Of a stretch of DNA of 64,000 nucleotides, positions 21,040 to 32,635 are shown in pieces. Each line of letters starts with the position of its first letter. The stretch's first letter is position 1. The DNA comes from Charina bottae (taxonomy: Eukaryota; Chordata; Lepidosauria; Squamata; Charinaidae), in NCBI GenBank assembly GCA_023362775.1, contig JALMGJ010000002.1:59684414-59748413 (forward strand). Reading direction: 5' to 3'. The notes beneath the pieces were generated by a model. It saw only the letters and a list, made by a program, of their open reading frames with translations. It searched no databases and was not told the origin of the DNA. The translations under genes and the position numbers were made by a program.

Positions 21040-23227
21040 ATTATGTCAAAGCAAAGCAAGAATCAATACTTCTGATAAGGCTTATTTCATTGACTGTATC
21101 AGACAATTCTTATTGCAAAATTAGAATCAGACTAAAGAGAATAGGGAAGACCCACAGATCAGTTAGATATGAGCTCACTAATATTCCTAAGGAATATGCA
21201 GTGGAGGTGAAGAATAGATTTAAGGGACTAGATTTAATAGATAGGGTCCCGGAAGAACTATGGACAGAAGTTCACAACATTGTTCAGGAGGCGGCAACAA
21301 AAAACAGCCCAAAGAAAAAGAAAACCAAGAAGGCAAGATGGCTGTCTGCTAAGACACTGGAAGTACCCCAAGGAAGAAGGAAAGCAAAAGGCAACAGTGA
21401 TAGGGGGAGATATGCCCAATTAAATGCAAAATTCCAGAGGTTAGCCAGAAGAGATAAGGAATTATTTTTAAACAAGCAATGTGCGGAAGTGGAAGAAGAC
21501 AATAGAATAGGAAGGACAAGAGACCTCTTCCAGAAAATTAGAAATCTTGGAGGTAAATTCCAGGCAAAAATGGGTATGATCAAAAACAAAGATGGTAAGG
21601 ACCTAACAGAAGCAGAAGAGATCAAGAAAAGGTGGCAAGAATATACGGAAGATCTGTATAGGAAGGATAATAATATTGGAGATAGCTTTGATGGTGTGGT
21701 CAATGAGTTAGAGCCAGACATCCTGAAGAGTGAGGTTGAATGGGCCTTAAGAAGCATTGCTAATAACAAGGCAGCAGGAGACGACGGTATCCCAGCTGAA
21801 CTGTTTAAAATCTTGCAAGATGATGCTGTCAAGGTGATGCATGCCATATGCCAGCAAATTTGGAAAACACAAGAATGGCCATCAGATTGGAAAAAATCAA
21901 CTTATATCCCCATACCAAAAAAGGGAAGCACTAAAGAATGTCCAAACTATCGAACAGTGGCACTTATTTCACATGCCAGTAAGGTAATGCTCAAGATCCT
22001 GCAAGGTAGACTCCAGCAATTCATGGAGCGAGAATTGCCAGATGTACAAGCTGGGTTTAGAAAAGGCAGAGGAACTAGAGACCAAATTGCCAATATCCGC
22101 TGGATAATGGAGAAAGCCAGGGAGTTTCAGAAAAACATCTATTTTTGTTTTATTGACTATTCTAAAGCCTTTGACTGTGTGGATCATAACAAATTGTGGC
22201 AAGTTCTTGGTGGTATGGGGATACCAAGTCATCTTGTCGGCCTCCTGAGGAATCTGTATAACGACCAAATAGCAACGGTAAGAACAGAGCACGGAACAAC
22301 GGACTGGTTTAAGATTGGGAAAGGAGTACGGCAGGGCTGTATACTCTCACCCTACCTATTCAACCTGTACGCAGAACACATCATGCGACATGCTGGGCTT
22401 GAGGAATCCAAGGCTGGAGTTAAAATCGCTGGAAGAAACATTAACAATCTTAGATATGCAGATGATACCACTTTGATGGCTTAAAGCGAGGAGGAGTTGA
22501 GGAGCCTTATGACGAAGGTGAAAGAAGAAAGTGCAAAAGCTGGGTTGCAGTTAAACCTCAAAAAAACCAAGATTATGGCAACCAGCTTGATTGATAACTG
22601 GCAAATAGAGGGAGAAAAAGTGGAGGCAGTGACAGGCTTTGTATTTCTAGGCGCAGAGATTACTGCAGATGCTGAGTGCAGCCAGGAAATCAGAAGACGT
22701 CTACTTCTTGGGAGGAGAGCAATGGCAAATCTTGATAAAATAGTTAAGAGCAGAGACATCACACTGACAACAAAGGTCCGCATAGTTAAAGCAATGGTAT
22801 TCCCTGTAGTAACCTATGACTGTGAGAGCTGGACCATAAGGAAGGCTGAGCGAAGGAAGATAGATGCTTTTGAACTGTGGTGTTGGAGGAAAATTCTGAG
22901 AGTGCCTTGGACTGCAAGAAGATCAAACTAGCCCATACTCCAGGAAATAAAACCAGACTGCTCACTTGAGGGAATGATATTAAAGGCAAAACTGAAGTAC
23001 TTTGGCCACATAATGAGAAGACTGGATACCCTGGAGAAGAAGCTGATGGTAGAGAAAGTGGAAGGCAAAAGGAAGAGGGGCTGACCAAGGGCAAGATGGA
23101 TGGATGATATTCTGGAGGTGACAGACTCAACCATGGGGGAGCTGGGGATGGTGACGGCTGACAGGAAGCTCTGGCGTGGGCTGGTCCATGAAGTCACGAA
23201 GAGTCGGAAGCGACTGAACGAATAAAC
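21040..23227 (+). mobile_element. BovB-related RTE LINE, copy 2
   Basis: Same subfamily as 9352-10774 but extending further 5', covering the connector between endonuclease and RT. The 3' end is the same (GAGTCGGAAGCGACTGAACG, AATAAACAACA). The endonuclease is missing through 5' truncation; the left boundary is approximate. The overlapping 1.42 kb is almost identical between the copies and in the same orientation. Confidence 0.9.
21090..23226 (+). pseudogene. RTE reverse transcriptase, disabled by stops
   Basis: Open from the connector (RFKGLDLIDRVPEELWTEV) through RT to the YADDTTLMA box. A TAA at 22483 then replaces a Glu codon present in copy 1. Further stops at about 22928 (TAG for a Gln codon) and 23083 (TGA for an Arg codon) follow. 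There is no indel in the visible alignment to copy 1, so inactivation was by point substitutions. Confidence 0.9.
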
Positions 23228-23745
23228 AACAAACATCATACAATTCCCTAACTTCTTGCGCTCCTCATGATGAGGTGTCCCAATGGGAAGGGGAAGTTGC
23301 CTCCTTCAGATTTTGGTGACAGAAGAAATTCCAGCAACAAAACAAATTAATTGGATTTATCCCAGATATTTTCTAAATAAATGGCCTAGATCTACTTATT
23401 TGCTTGGTTTATTGCTTGCTTGTACCCACAGCTCAGTGCACTGATGTTTGTTCAGAGAAAAAGAAAACTATTTTGAACATCTGTATTAGCACACCATTAA
23501 TTTGGATTTGTGAAAAAAATCTTAAGAGTTTGCCTTTGAAAATTTACGTACAGCATTAATCTGTGTGCTCACTTCCTCAATCAATCTTCATAGAATCTTT
23601 ACAGCAGATCCTGTGCCATCATCCCTGAAAAAGGAAAAAGATAGAAGATGGTAATTACAATGATTTGAGGTGATTCATGATGTTTATGGAGGCTGCAAGC
23701 AACAACCACAAACAAACTAATTTACTGTGTATCTGTTAGCTACCC
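23228..23745. other. Intron sequence, no recognised feature
   Basis: Nothing recognised. Confidence 0.45.
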
Positions 23746-23749
23746 TTTG

Positions 23750-23890
23750 ATGGTTTAGTAGTCAAGCTGAACTAGGAGCAGAGAGATCCAGGTTCCAGTC
23801 CACCCTCATCCATAGAGGTTCACCGGGGAACTTTGGGCCAGTCACTCTCTCTTGTCCCAACCTGTCTCACAGGGTTGAAAGAAAGCAAGT
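23750..23890 (+). repeat. MIR/CORE-like SINE
   Basis: tRNA-like head ending AGGTTCCAGTCC (B-box-like), then TTTGGGCCAGTCACTCTCTC and CCAACCTGTCTCACAGGGTT, the sense version of the copies at 1-205 and 520. Confidence 0.65.
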
Positions 23891-24116
23891 TAATAAACAT
23901 TCTCTCTTCTATTCTGTTTACTGTATTCTATTCTACTGTATTTTACTGCAGGGCCCATGCAATTATATATCTCCTCTTGGCATTTTTGGATCATCTCCTT
24001 TAAATGCCTTTGGTGCAGAACCACATGGGTTTACAGGTGCCATCCATATGTGGAAATATGTCGATGAATTTAATATATTTATATATGTATACTATTAATA
24101 TAATATAATATAATGG

Positions 24117-24427
24117 AACATCCTTCCACCAGGGATAAGACAGGCCCCTTCACTCCTGGATTTCAGGAAAAAATTAAAAACTTGGCTCTGTGATCTCGCC
24201 TGGGGCAAAAAGGAAAGTGGTCAAGCCTGGGGATGGCTGATTCCCTAGAGCCGCCTTAAATATCTCAAATATTTTAAATATGTTCAACGTCACTGTAAGA
24301 ACCACCTACCACTTGGATTTTAGTGTATTTATATTTTTATTGTTGTTTTTATTGTATTTTATTGATATTGTGTTGTGAACCGCCCAGAGTCCCTCCTTGA
24401 GGGGGAGATGGGCAGTTATAGAAATTT
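24117..24427 (+). repeat. CR1/L2-type LINE 3' end
   Basis: Diverged end of the pol gene (CTTCACTCCTGGATTTCAGG region) and 3' UTR ending GTGAACCGCCCAGAGTCCCT and GAGATGGGCAG. It runs directly into the pentanucleotide array. Confidence 0.75.
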
Positions 24428-24600
24428 GATAATATAATATAATATAATATAATAATATAATATAATATAATATAATATAATATAATATAATATAATATAA
24501 TATAATATAATATAATATTATTATATTATATTATATTATATTATATTATATTATATTATATTATATTATATTATATTATATTATTATAAATATATTATAT
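24428..24600. repeat. AT-rich pentanucleotide array switching strand
   Basis: (TATAA)n to about 24517, then its complement (TTATA)n to about 24586, forming a near-perfect palindrome with arms of roughly 70-85 bp. Confidence 0.9.
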
Positions 24601-24604
24601 TTAA

Positions 24605-25965
24605 TATAATGAATTTAATAATATGGAAAATATTTCCATATGTGGGAATAACTCCCTGTTTTGCCAAGTTCCATGGGAGAGATTGGACCAACCTAAGTTG
24701 TCACTGTTTTCTAACAAGCTCCCTTACGATGCATGCACATAAGTGGCATCTCTTAATTCACAGTATGAGAATTATTTAAAATTCTGTAGGATCTCTGGAG
24801 AATAAGGAAAGAAAAACAACAGCAACAACAAGAAATCACTTGTACTCAGGCTGAATTACAGCGGCTGTAAACCATTGCCTGCGTTTATAGGAAAGCAAAT
24901 TAATTTGTTTGGCAATTGTAAATTAAACCAAAAATTAATGGTTTGGGGAGGGGGAATTTTTTTCTGAAATGCCTGATGAGAACTGCTACCTTGTTTATTA
25001 GAAGCATCCTCTTGACAATAGCATGGGGTTACTTATAATTAGGTGCCCATGTGTAAATACAATGATTAGATAAGCCACATAAACATAAGCCAGTGAAAAT
25101 GGTTTCCACTGGAGGGTGATTATTAAACTGCAACAATCTTCATGCTTTTGTTAGTAAACATTTGAACATAATGTTTCAGCATGTAAGCTGAAAGTGAAAT
25201 AATTATTATGCGGCAAATCTGTTTGGTGGATTGAGCCCTTTTATTCATAAACAGCATTACAATAGTGGAGGTCAATTACTATGATGACTCATTAAAAGGA
25301 ATTAAAATACTCCTATAAAGCTGCAACAGATGGTTCTCTAATTCTTTTAATAGTCTTCTTAGGATGTTTAGAGTAATAGTCTTATATTAATATAACAAGA
25401 TTATAGTGAAACCTAAGTGCTAGAAGTTGCTTACAAAGTATGTCCCTGTTGTTGCATAATTTCCAAAGATATGCTATAAATTGGGGAATATTGTTGAATT
25501 AGTCACAATGGATTTGATTACTTCATTTAATATATATTTTCCCCCTCTCCTAATCTTCGGGGTATATGAAGTTGTAACTGTACAAGAAAATTATTAGGCA
25601 AATCAAGGAGAATACAAACATATCAATATGGTTTGTTCTTAAATCCAACATGATGAGTTGCAATCAGTTGGAGAGTTGAAATATTTTTCATGGGGAATTT
25701 TTTATATTTGAATGCTACAAATTTCCAAATAATGTATAGAGTGCCTACACAGCACAGTAAATATTTCCAGATACCTAGTTTTAGGGAACTTGTGGCTCTG
25801 TTTACTTTCTGTGACCCTGCACTTGTCATTGTTTCTGGTGTCATACATTAGGCACCTTGTAATCCAGAGTTCCTACTTGTCTCTTAGGCATTGGAATAGG
25901 ATGCTGGAGCATTGCCCAGGTCTTAGAGTTCTCCACATGAGGATTCCTTTATTTGTATTACTATA
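24605..25965. other. Intron sequence, no recognised feature
   Basis: AT-rich unique-looking DNA; no coding evidence. Confidence 0.45.
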
Positions 25966-25969
25966 CATG

Positions 25970-26315
25970 CAGGGTCAGATTAAGGCCAGTTTATGACCTA
26001 AGCATAGACCAACAATGGTGCCCCCCAATGGAAGCAAAACTCAAAAAGATGGAAACAAATATGATATCTGATGACACTTTCAAACCAAACGTATAAACTG
26101 GAGTCACTCACCATGCCAAAGAAAACTTTTTTAACAATGTAGATTAAAGTTGAACACAGCAGATAAGGACAATTACAAAACGAAATCATCTAAAGTTAAG
26201 TGTGGCAGTGAAAGAGTTAAGGGCATGATAGCTAGCGGAAAAAACTTGGTGGTGCCCCCCTTTCCTTGGTGCCCTAAGCACATGCTTATTTTGCTGAATG
26301 GTTCCTCCAGGGCTG
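25970..26315. mobile_element. Probable hAT MITE just upstream of the first exon
   Basis: Starts CAGGGTCAGATTAAGGCC and ends CTGAATGGTTCCTCCAGGGC followed by TG. Paired GGTGCCCCCC motifs lie inside, resembling hAT non-autonomous repeats with CAGGGCCGGATTA-type ends. The 8-bp duplication is not clear. It ends 124 bp before the contactin exon at 26440. Confidence 0.6.
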
Positions 26316-26439
26316 TAGATGTACATTTTTACCTTGTTAATCTAAAAACCAGAGTTGCCTTCTGAAAATCAGAGTGGTTTCAAAAATTAACAAGTATATA
26401 CTATAGTATTATTAATGATTATTATTGCTTTATTTTCAG

Positions 26440-26643
26440 AACTGATCTATGCCTGGATTTTCAATGAATATCCAACTTTTGTGCACCAGGATAATCGCCG
26501 CTTCGTTTCTCAAGAGACTGGGAACTTCTACATAGCTAAAGTAGAGAAATCTGATGTGGGAAATTATACCTGTGTGGTGACAAACACAGTAACCAATACC
26601 AGAGTGCGAGGGCCTCCTACACCTTTAATCCTGAGAAACGATG
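26440..26643 (+). CDS. CNTN4: Contactin exon: second half of Ig-like domain 2 (probable CNTN4)
   Basis: Contactins are GPI-anchored neuronal cell-surface adhesion proteins with six Ig domains and four fibronectin III domains. The exon follows a TATTTTCAG acceptor and ends at a GTAAGA donor. It is 204 nt, phase 1 at both ends, as usual for Ig-module exons. The translation has the Ig core Trp (AWIFNEYP), the conserved [10 protein letters not shown] stretch, and the F-strand Asp-x-Gly-x-Tyr-x-Cys as DVGNYTC, which also makes an N-Y-T glycosylation sequon. It ends in [11 protein letters not shown], the linker to Ig domain 3. The partner Cys of Ig2 must be on the preceding exon, outside the window. 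No stop or frameshift is seen. Contactin membership is near certain. The CNTN4 call rests on remembered paralogue differences, mainly in the third exon, so CNTN3, CNTN5 and CNTN6 remain possible. Confidence 0.93.
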
Positions 26644-27496
26644 GTAAGACCTTTATTACATTTTAATAAGATTTGTAACAACTGGTAAAAGGAGGTAATT
26701 CTAAAGGGTAGTACTGAAAACCTATGTTCTATACAAATAAAGTGAAAAGTATTAATATTTGGCCCTGAACAAGAGTTGAGTTCAGATTATCATTCATTTT
26801 AAATATTTTTATTTTTATTTATTTATTTATCATATATATATTACCGCCCATCTCCCTCACAAGGAGGGACCCTGGGCGGTTCACAATAAAACATTTTAAA
26901 ATTCAATAAAAGTCATAAATATCAGTAATCAATAAAAATATATATTACAATCAAATCCAAGTAATGGCGGTTGTACTTCATCCCATGAGAAGGTAAGACC
27001 CGTCCAGGGCAGATCTAAGGAACCAGCCAACCCCAAGAATGGCTATTTCTCTCCCCACTCCAAGCCTGGTGACAGAACCAGGTCTTCAGTTTTTTCTTCA
27101 AGTCCAGGAGAGAGGGGGCCAACCTTATTTCTGGGGGAAGAATGTTCCAAAGGGCGGGAGCTACTGCAGAGAAGGCCCACCTCCTGGACCCCACCAGATG
27201 GAATTCTCTTATGGGGTCCATAGCATGCCCTCTCTGCATGACCGGGTGAAACGGATTTGTGTAATGGGCATGAGACGGTCCCTCAGGTAACCTGGACCCA
27301 TGCCATGTAGGGCTTTAAAGGTGATAACCAACACCTTGAATTGAATCCAGAAGCAAACTGGTACCCAATGCAGCTCACGGAGCAAGGGTGTTATATCTGC
27401 TGATCTTAAAGTACCTAGAATCGTCCACATGGCCACATTCTGAACTAGCTGAAGCTTCTGGACACTCTTCAAGGGTAGCCCCATGTAGAGCGCATT

Positions 27497-27819
27497 AAAA
27501 GGTAAAAAGGTTTTCCCCTGCACAGTTGTGTCTGACTCTAGGGTGTGGTGCTAATCTCTGTTTCTTAGCTGAAGAGCCAGCACTGTCCAAAGACGCTTCC
27601 GCGGTCATGTGGCTAGCATGACATGCGCGAAACGCTGTTACCGTCCCACTGAAGTGGTACCTATTTATCTACTTGCATTTGCATGCTTTTGAATTGCTAG
27701 GTTGGCAAGAGCTAGGGTGATTGCGGGAGCTCACTCCGTCATGCGGAGCTCAGGTCTTGAACCGCCAACCTTCCGATAGACAAGCCTGGCATCTTAACCA
27801 CTGAGCCATCGCACCCCCA
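27497..27819 (-). repeat. Sauria-type SINE, full length, antisense
   Basis: Runs from the AAAAGGTAAAAAGGTTTTCC tail complement to GGCATCTTAACCACTGAGCC and ATCGCACCCCC (tRNA head complement). Similar flanks TAGAGCGCATTA (left) and TACAGAGCATTA (right) look like a mutated target duplication in the LINE. Confidence 0.88.
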
Positions 27820-27841
27820 ATGTACAGAGCATTACAATAGT

Positions 27842-28908
27842 CTATATGGGAGATGACCAGGGCATGAGAGACCATTCGAAGGGCCTCTCGCTGCAGGAAA
27901 GGGCGTAACTGGTGCACAACACGAAGTGCGCAAAGGACCTTCTGGCCACGATTGCCACCTCCTCTTCAAGCAGGAGTCGTGAGTCCAAGAGGACCCCCAA
28001 GTTACGCACAGGGTCTGTCTGGGGCAGTGCAACCCCATCCAGAACTAAAGATGGCAAATTCCCAGGAACCAAGGGGCCATTAACCCACAGCCACTCCATC
28101 TTACCAGGGTTCAGCTGAAGCCTGTTGTTTCCCATCCAGACCCCCACAGCCCCCAGGCACCTGGACAGGGCCGCCACAGCATCACTTACTTCCCCCGGGT
28201 TGGAGATATACAACTGAGTATCATTGGCATATTGATGATACTTCATCCCGTGGAGACGAATTATCTCACCCAGCAGTTTCATGTAAATGTTAAAAAGGAG
28301 TGGAGAGAGAACTGAACCCTGCGGCACCCCACAAAGGAGGGGCCGCGGGCCCGATCTCTCCTCCCCTGGTGACACCGATTGGGACCATCCCTGGAGGAAG
28401 GAGATGAACCAGCGTGAAACTACGCTGCCCACCCCCAACTCCCTGAGTTGCCCCAAAAGGATACCATGGTCAATGATATTGAAAGCCGTTGAGAGGTCAA
28501 GGAGAGCTAGGATGGATGCACTGCCCCCATCCTGCTCCCGCCAGAGATCACCCATAAGTGCGACCAATGCCATTTCTGTTCCATATCCAGGCCTGAAACC
28601 TGACTGAAAGGGGTCTAGATAATCCGTTTCATCCAGAATCCTCTGGAGCTACAATGCCACCACCTTCTCAACCACCTTCCCCATAAAGGGGAGGTGGGAA
28701 ACTGGATGAAAATTGTCTAGTACAACAGGGTCCAGCGATGGTTTCTTGAGGGGGCGCACCAGCACCTCCTTGAAAGCCACCGGGAACACCCCCTCTCGCA
28801 AGGATGCATTTACCATCGACTGGACCCACCCACACGTCACCTACCGATCTGCCTGTACCAGCCAGGAGGGACATGGATGTAATAGGCATGTGGTGGCATT
28901 TACAGTTT
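27842..28908 (-). pseudogene. LINE reverse transcriptase remnant, YAND variant
   Basis: On the minus strand: QEETIAGPCCTRQF-type start in one frame, then ALVALMGDLWREQDGGSA, STAFNIIDHGILLGQL, CGVPQGSVLSPLLFNIYMK and YHQYANDTQLYIS. The catalytic second position of the YADD box reads Asn, and the AFDT Asp of block A also reads Asn (AFNIID). Both catalytic changes, plus frameshifts, mark it as dead. Confidence 0.85.
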
Positions 28909-28909
28909 T

Positions 28910-31661
28910 ATAATCTAATGCTTGTTATGCTCTCTTAGAATAAGATGAACTTTACAGGACTTCTGTGGGTATAAACTGGCTGGAAAATTAGCTTTCTAGT
29001 CTCTTACATCTAGATCAGGCCAGATCCCACCCCTCCTCCACCTTTGCAGGCATGGCTGGCAGGTCTGCAGGCCAAGGAGCATGGCAGCCATTGGACGGCA
29101 CCAGCCCAGCAGTAAGAAGGCTGCTGATATGCTGCTGCCACCACCCAGGATGCTCCGCCTCTCCCCCTCACCCCGAGAGCTTGGCTGAACCTTGGACCTG
29201 GCAATCTGCCACCCATTCTAAGCTCATGGAACATACAAAACCAGGCAGCATGCCATAGTTTCGCAACCCCTTACCTAGATTATTATTTGAGCCATTTGCA
29301 GTAAGAAAGAAAGATTGACAGAGAGTGTGTGCTAGGGTGCCATGGGTGTAAAAACTAACTTGCACCCAGTTTGAGATTCAAGAAGAAAGCAATGATGCTT
29401 AGTCAACGTGAAGTTTCAGGGAAGGGTTTTTTTGTTGTTGTTTTTGATATCAATGAATGTGCACTTACAATTCCCTTTTAACTAAGGAACATTTTGTTTT
29501 TAAGGATTAGTTGTAATTCATTTACCGTTTAGTCATATACAGTATCTGCCTCCCCTATGCTGAGACACCAGGCCACTTTAGGCAGCATTCCTGAATCAAT
29601 TGCCAAGAAGCTAGGCAGGGGAGGCAGCATGATGAGGGAACATTTCAAAGTGGCAGTATATTGTAGTGATCTATTGAAAGTAATGATGCGACAGTATATT
29701 GGTACAACAATAGCATTCAGAGAGGTAACACCAGTATGTATTGTTAATGGCAAAAGCAGAAAGTAGTCATCAGGATAAAGATATGTGCAAGACTAGAAAG
29801 GGTTCAAGCAGCCTCAGTCTCTACCCCCTCCATCCTGTTTCTCCCCAACAACCAAAGACTTAGGCAGCCTGACATGGAGAATATAGAGGGAAGCAAATAT
29901 TGATCCATCAGATGACAGTTCTCTATACCAGTTTTGGTTCAGCAACTGAAGCTTTAACACTCTGAGATGCCCACTGTACCAATTTCCCATTCCCCATATG
30001 CATTCACATGTATAGTGAATAATCTGAATTGAAATGACTGTGTATCCTAAATGAATCTCTTTCCTTGCATCACTGAGAATTGAAGTATTTGTTTCAGACA
30101 AGGCAACATTGGGACCCCTACTTGAGTCCTTGAAACACTTGAAATAATGCTTTAACGTAATGATTGCTTTTAGTGTTGGCTGTAAAATATATCACTGTGA
30201 GCATTTCTCTAAGGAGTTCTGGTTTTGCATCTACTGTACTGCATTTACAGTTACCTTATGCAAATGTTCATGAAAATGTTCTTGAGATGTACTTGAAGTG
30301 TATTCTAGTATACTGCAGATTGCTGGAAACCTGAGTTCATTAATAATGATCTTAATGATCAGTAGTAGGAACATTAAGTGAAATATGATAAGATTTGGAG
30401 CTTGAAGTGTTAATATATTTGAAGATATATATTAAATTTGTATGTTAAAATTAGGCATCATAAAATAGCCCTGCTATCTATAGCCTTCATTTTCCTGCTC
30501 TACATTTCTGATAATTCAGCTGTTTAAATGCAATTCATTCATCAATATTCATATGTTGAGGCAGTAACTAGCAAGGACCACTCATTCAGGATGCAAAAAA
30601 TAAATAAAAAGGCAATGAATGCAAACGAAAAGAATACATGTTATAAAAGTCTGACAGCTGCATTTGGATCCCCCTTTTTTAAAACTGACTTTAGCATAGC
30701 CAGTACATCTCAATATTTAAGAGGAATTATTTTCATTAGAGCATATTGCTGTTAAATTGGTAGATTAAGTGGCAAATTCATCAATATTTAATGTCCTGAT
30801 TACATAAATAGGAGCTATATAAAGAAATTACACAATGTTCCTCTCCCATTTAACATAAATTATACTGAACTGTGTAATCTAAAACTTTGGTTCTAGACCT
30901 ATTACAGTACTTAAAGCTCCTTTCCTATCTTAATTATGAGAGAATAAGCAAGATGAATAACAGAAAGATAAAAAATATTTATTGGCAAAAAATGCTATCC
31001 TTTGGAAAACATTCAATCTTAAATCTCTGCCCTCCATGAACAATTTAAATAATTGAATAATACTCAAAATTCTTCCTTAGATGAATAATAGAGGTTTGTA
31101 AACTGAAGTGTAATGGACAGAGTGCCTGTTACTTTAAAATGCCTAGTTTGTCCTTCCACATGGATGTTCCTTTTTTAGCTATGGAAGAACCTGTCAGTAC
31201 CAGTGTGGGGCATTGTTTAACCCTTTCTCCCAGTGCTGTAGTCTGGATGAGAATTGTCCCCTCTCCTAAAATGGAAGCTGTGCTGATGAGAGTTTTCCTT
31301 CAATACAAAATTGCCGGTTACAGAGGGAATGGAAGAGAATGTCACTGGACTAATACAGGATTATTATCCCCCTTTCTTCAATTTGGGGCTACTCCCCTGA
31401 TAAGAATTTCAGTTCCATAGTTACTACCTGAAATGGCAAAATAAACTTGCACCAGGAGTTAATAATGGATTAAAGCAACCCGTAATTTAGTATGGCCTGT
31501 TGGCTAATTTGGGGTGGGGATGTTAAGTATACTCAGAACACAGCCATTGTCCTTTCCAGCGAGAAGAAGAGTGTGAGATTTATGAGGGGAGGAGATTAGA
31601 AAATAGAGAGTTGCTATTTTCATAGTACGTCTTGGTTGGAGGCCCCTGCAGGAAGAAGACA
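28910..31661. other. Intron sequence, mostly unrecognised
   Basis: A GC-richer block at 29010-29260 with small open frames may be an old repeat; the rest is AT-rich unique-looking DNA. No exon or gene is recognised. Confidence 0.45.
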
Positions 31662-31669
31662 CCCTAGAA

Positions 31670-31983
31670 CACAACTCTCCAAACTGTGTCACAACACAAA
31701 AGTGTGTTGCCTGCGGGGCCCAGGTGTGTCACGTCAAAACCTGGAAGCACTGATGGCACGCCGCCAGGCCATAAGCACTTCCGGGTTTTTGCACAGCACA
31801 CAAGGACACCGCCACCGCTACAGCGCGTAAAAATCCTAAAGCGCCGCAGTGGAGGCGGCGCAGAAAAACCTAAAGCGGCGGTGGCGCTTCCGGTTTTTGC
31901 GAGCCACTGCAGCAGCAGCGCTTCCGGGTTTTCTCGCATGCCGCCATTGGTGTGTCGCTGCAGGAAAACTTTGGAAAGCCCTG
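31670..31983 (+). mobile_element. GC-rich hAT MITE, copy 1
   Basis: 314 bp. Left end CACAACTCTCCAAACTGTG, right end the complement of CAGGGCTTTCCAAAGTTTTC. Flanked by the perfect 8-bp duplication CCCTAGAA (31662-31669 and 31984-31991), close to the hAT target consensus nTCTAGAn. The interior repeats CTTCCGGGTTTT-type motifs. Confidence 0.88.
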
Positions 31984-31991
31984 CCCTAGAA

Positions 31992-32635
31992 GGATGGGAA
32001 GTATCTTATCCTTGATAGGGAGCCTCTGAAGTGCCAGGTTGCTTAATCCTGGATAGTTTTATATGTGACCAGTTCTTTGCCTCTGTTTGTTCAGATCATT
32101 TCTGAGTGCTAGTTTGTAGATGCAGTTTTCAGCCTCATGTAACATGTAGTTAAACTATTCTCTCAATGCCTTCCTTTCTTGCTTTTAAAAAACAAAACTT
32201 CTTTTTTGATTAGTGTTGGCTTTGTAATCTAGCACTACATATGCCCAAACTGCTTGGACCTGATAACCCTCGTTAAAAGGAGAAAACTGGAGTCCTTTTT
32301 CTTTAAAGAAAGATTATTTCTGGGGAAGGTAGATTTCCTGTTCTGTCCCATTCAGATTACACGAGGCATTTCCATATTCCCTCTTCAAAATAGATAGTGG
32401 CAGTATAACATTTTTTTCATGAGAACATGTACCTATTGTCACCACAGGGCCCTCAGGATTTGCAAGTTGGTTTCAGAAGTGTTTAGGGTGAATGTATAAG
32501 AGATAATGGGATGAGATAAGAGAGAGTAAGTGTGGAAGAAAATGTTTGAAAGAGCTAGATTAAGCAAAGTGGAGTGAAAAAGGATGGGTAAGCAGAAACA
32601 AGAGTGGAAATGGAGGTGGAAGGAAAGAGAAGGTA
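31992..32635. other. Intron sequence, no recognised feature
   Basis: Nothing recognised. Confidence 0.4.

Larger units (their letters stand above)
26812..28908 (-). mobile_element. CR1/L2-clade LINE, 5'-truncated, antisense
   Basis: Same family as 13790-17312. Its 3' tail (TTATTTATTTATTTAT, then TACCGCCCATCTCCC) is at 26812-26880 and the RT region extends to 28908. A Sauria-type SINE at 27497-27819 interrupts it. Confidence 0.88.

Noticed and set aside
21284..21847. 187-aa minus-strand frame
   Set aside because: It is the antisense shadow of the RTE reverse transcriptase on the plus strand.
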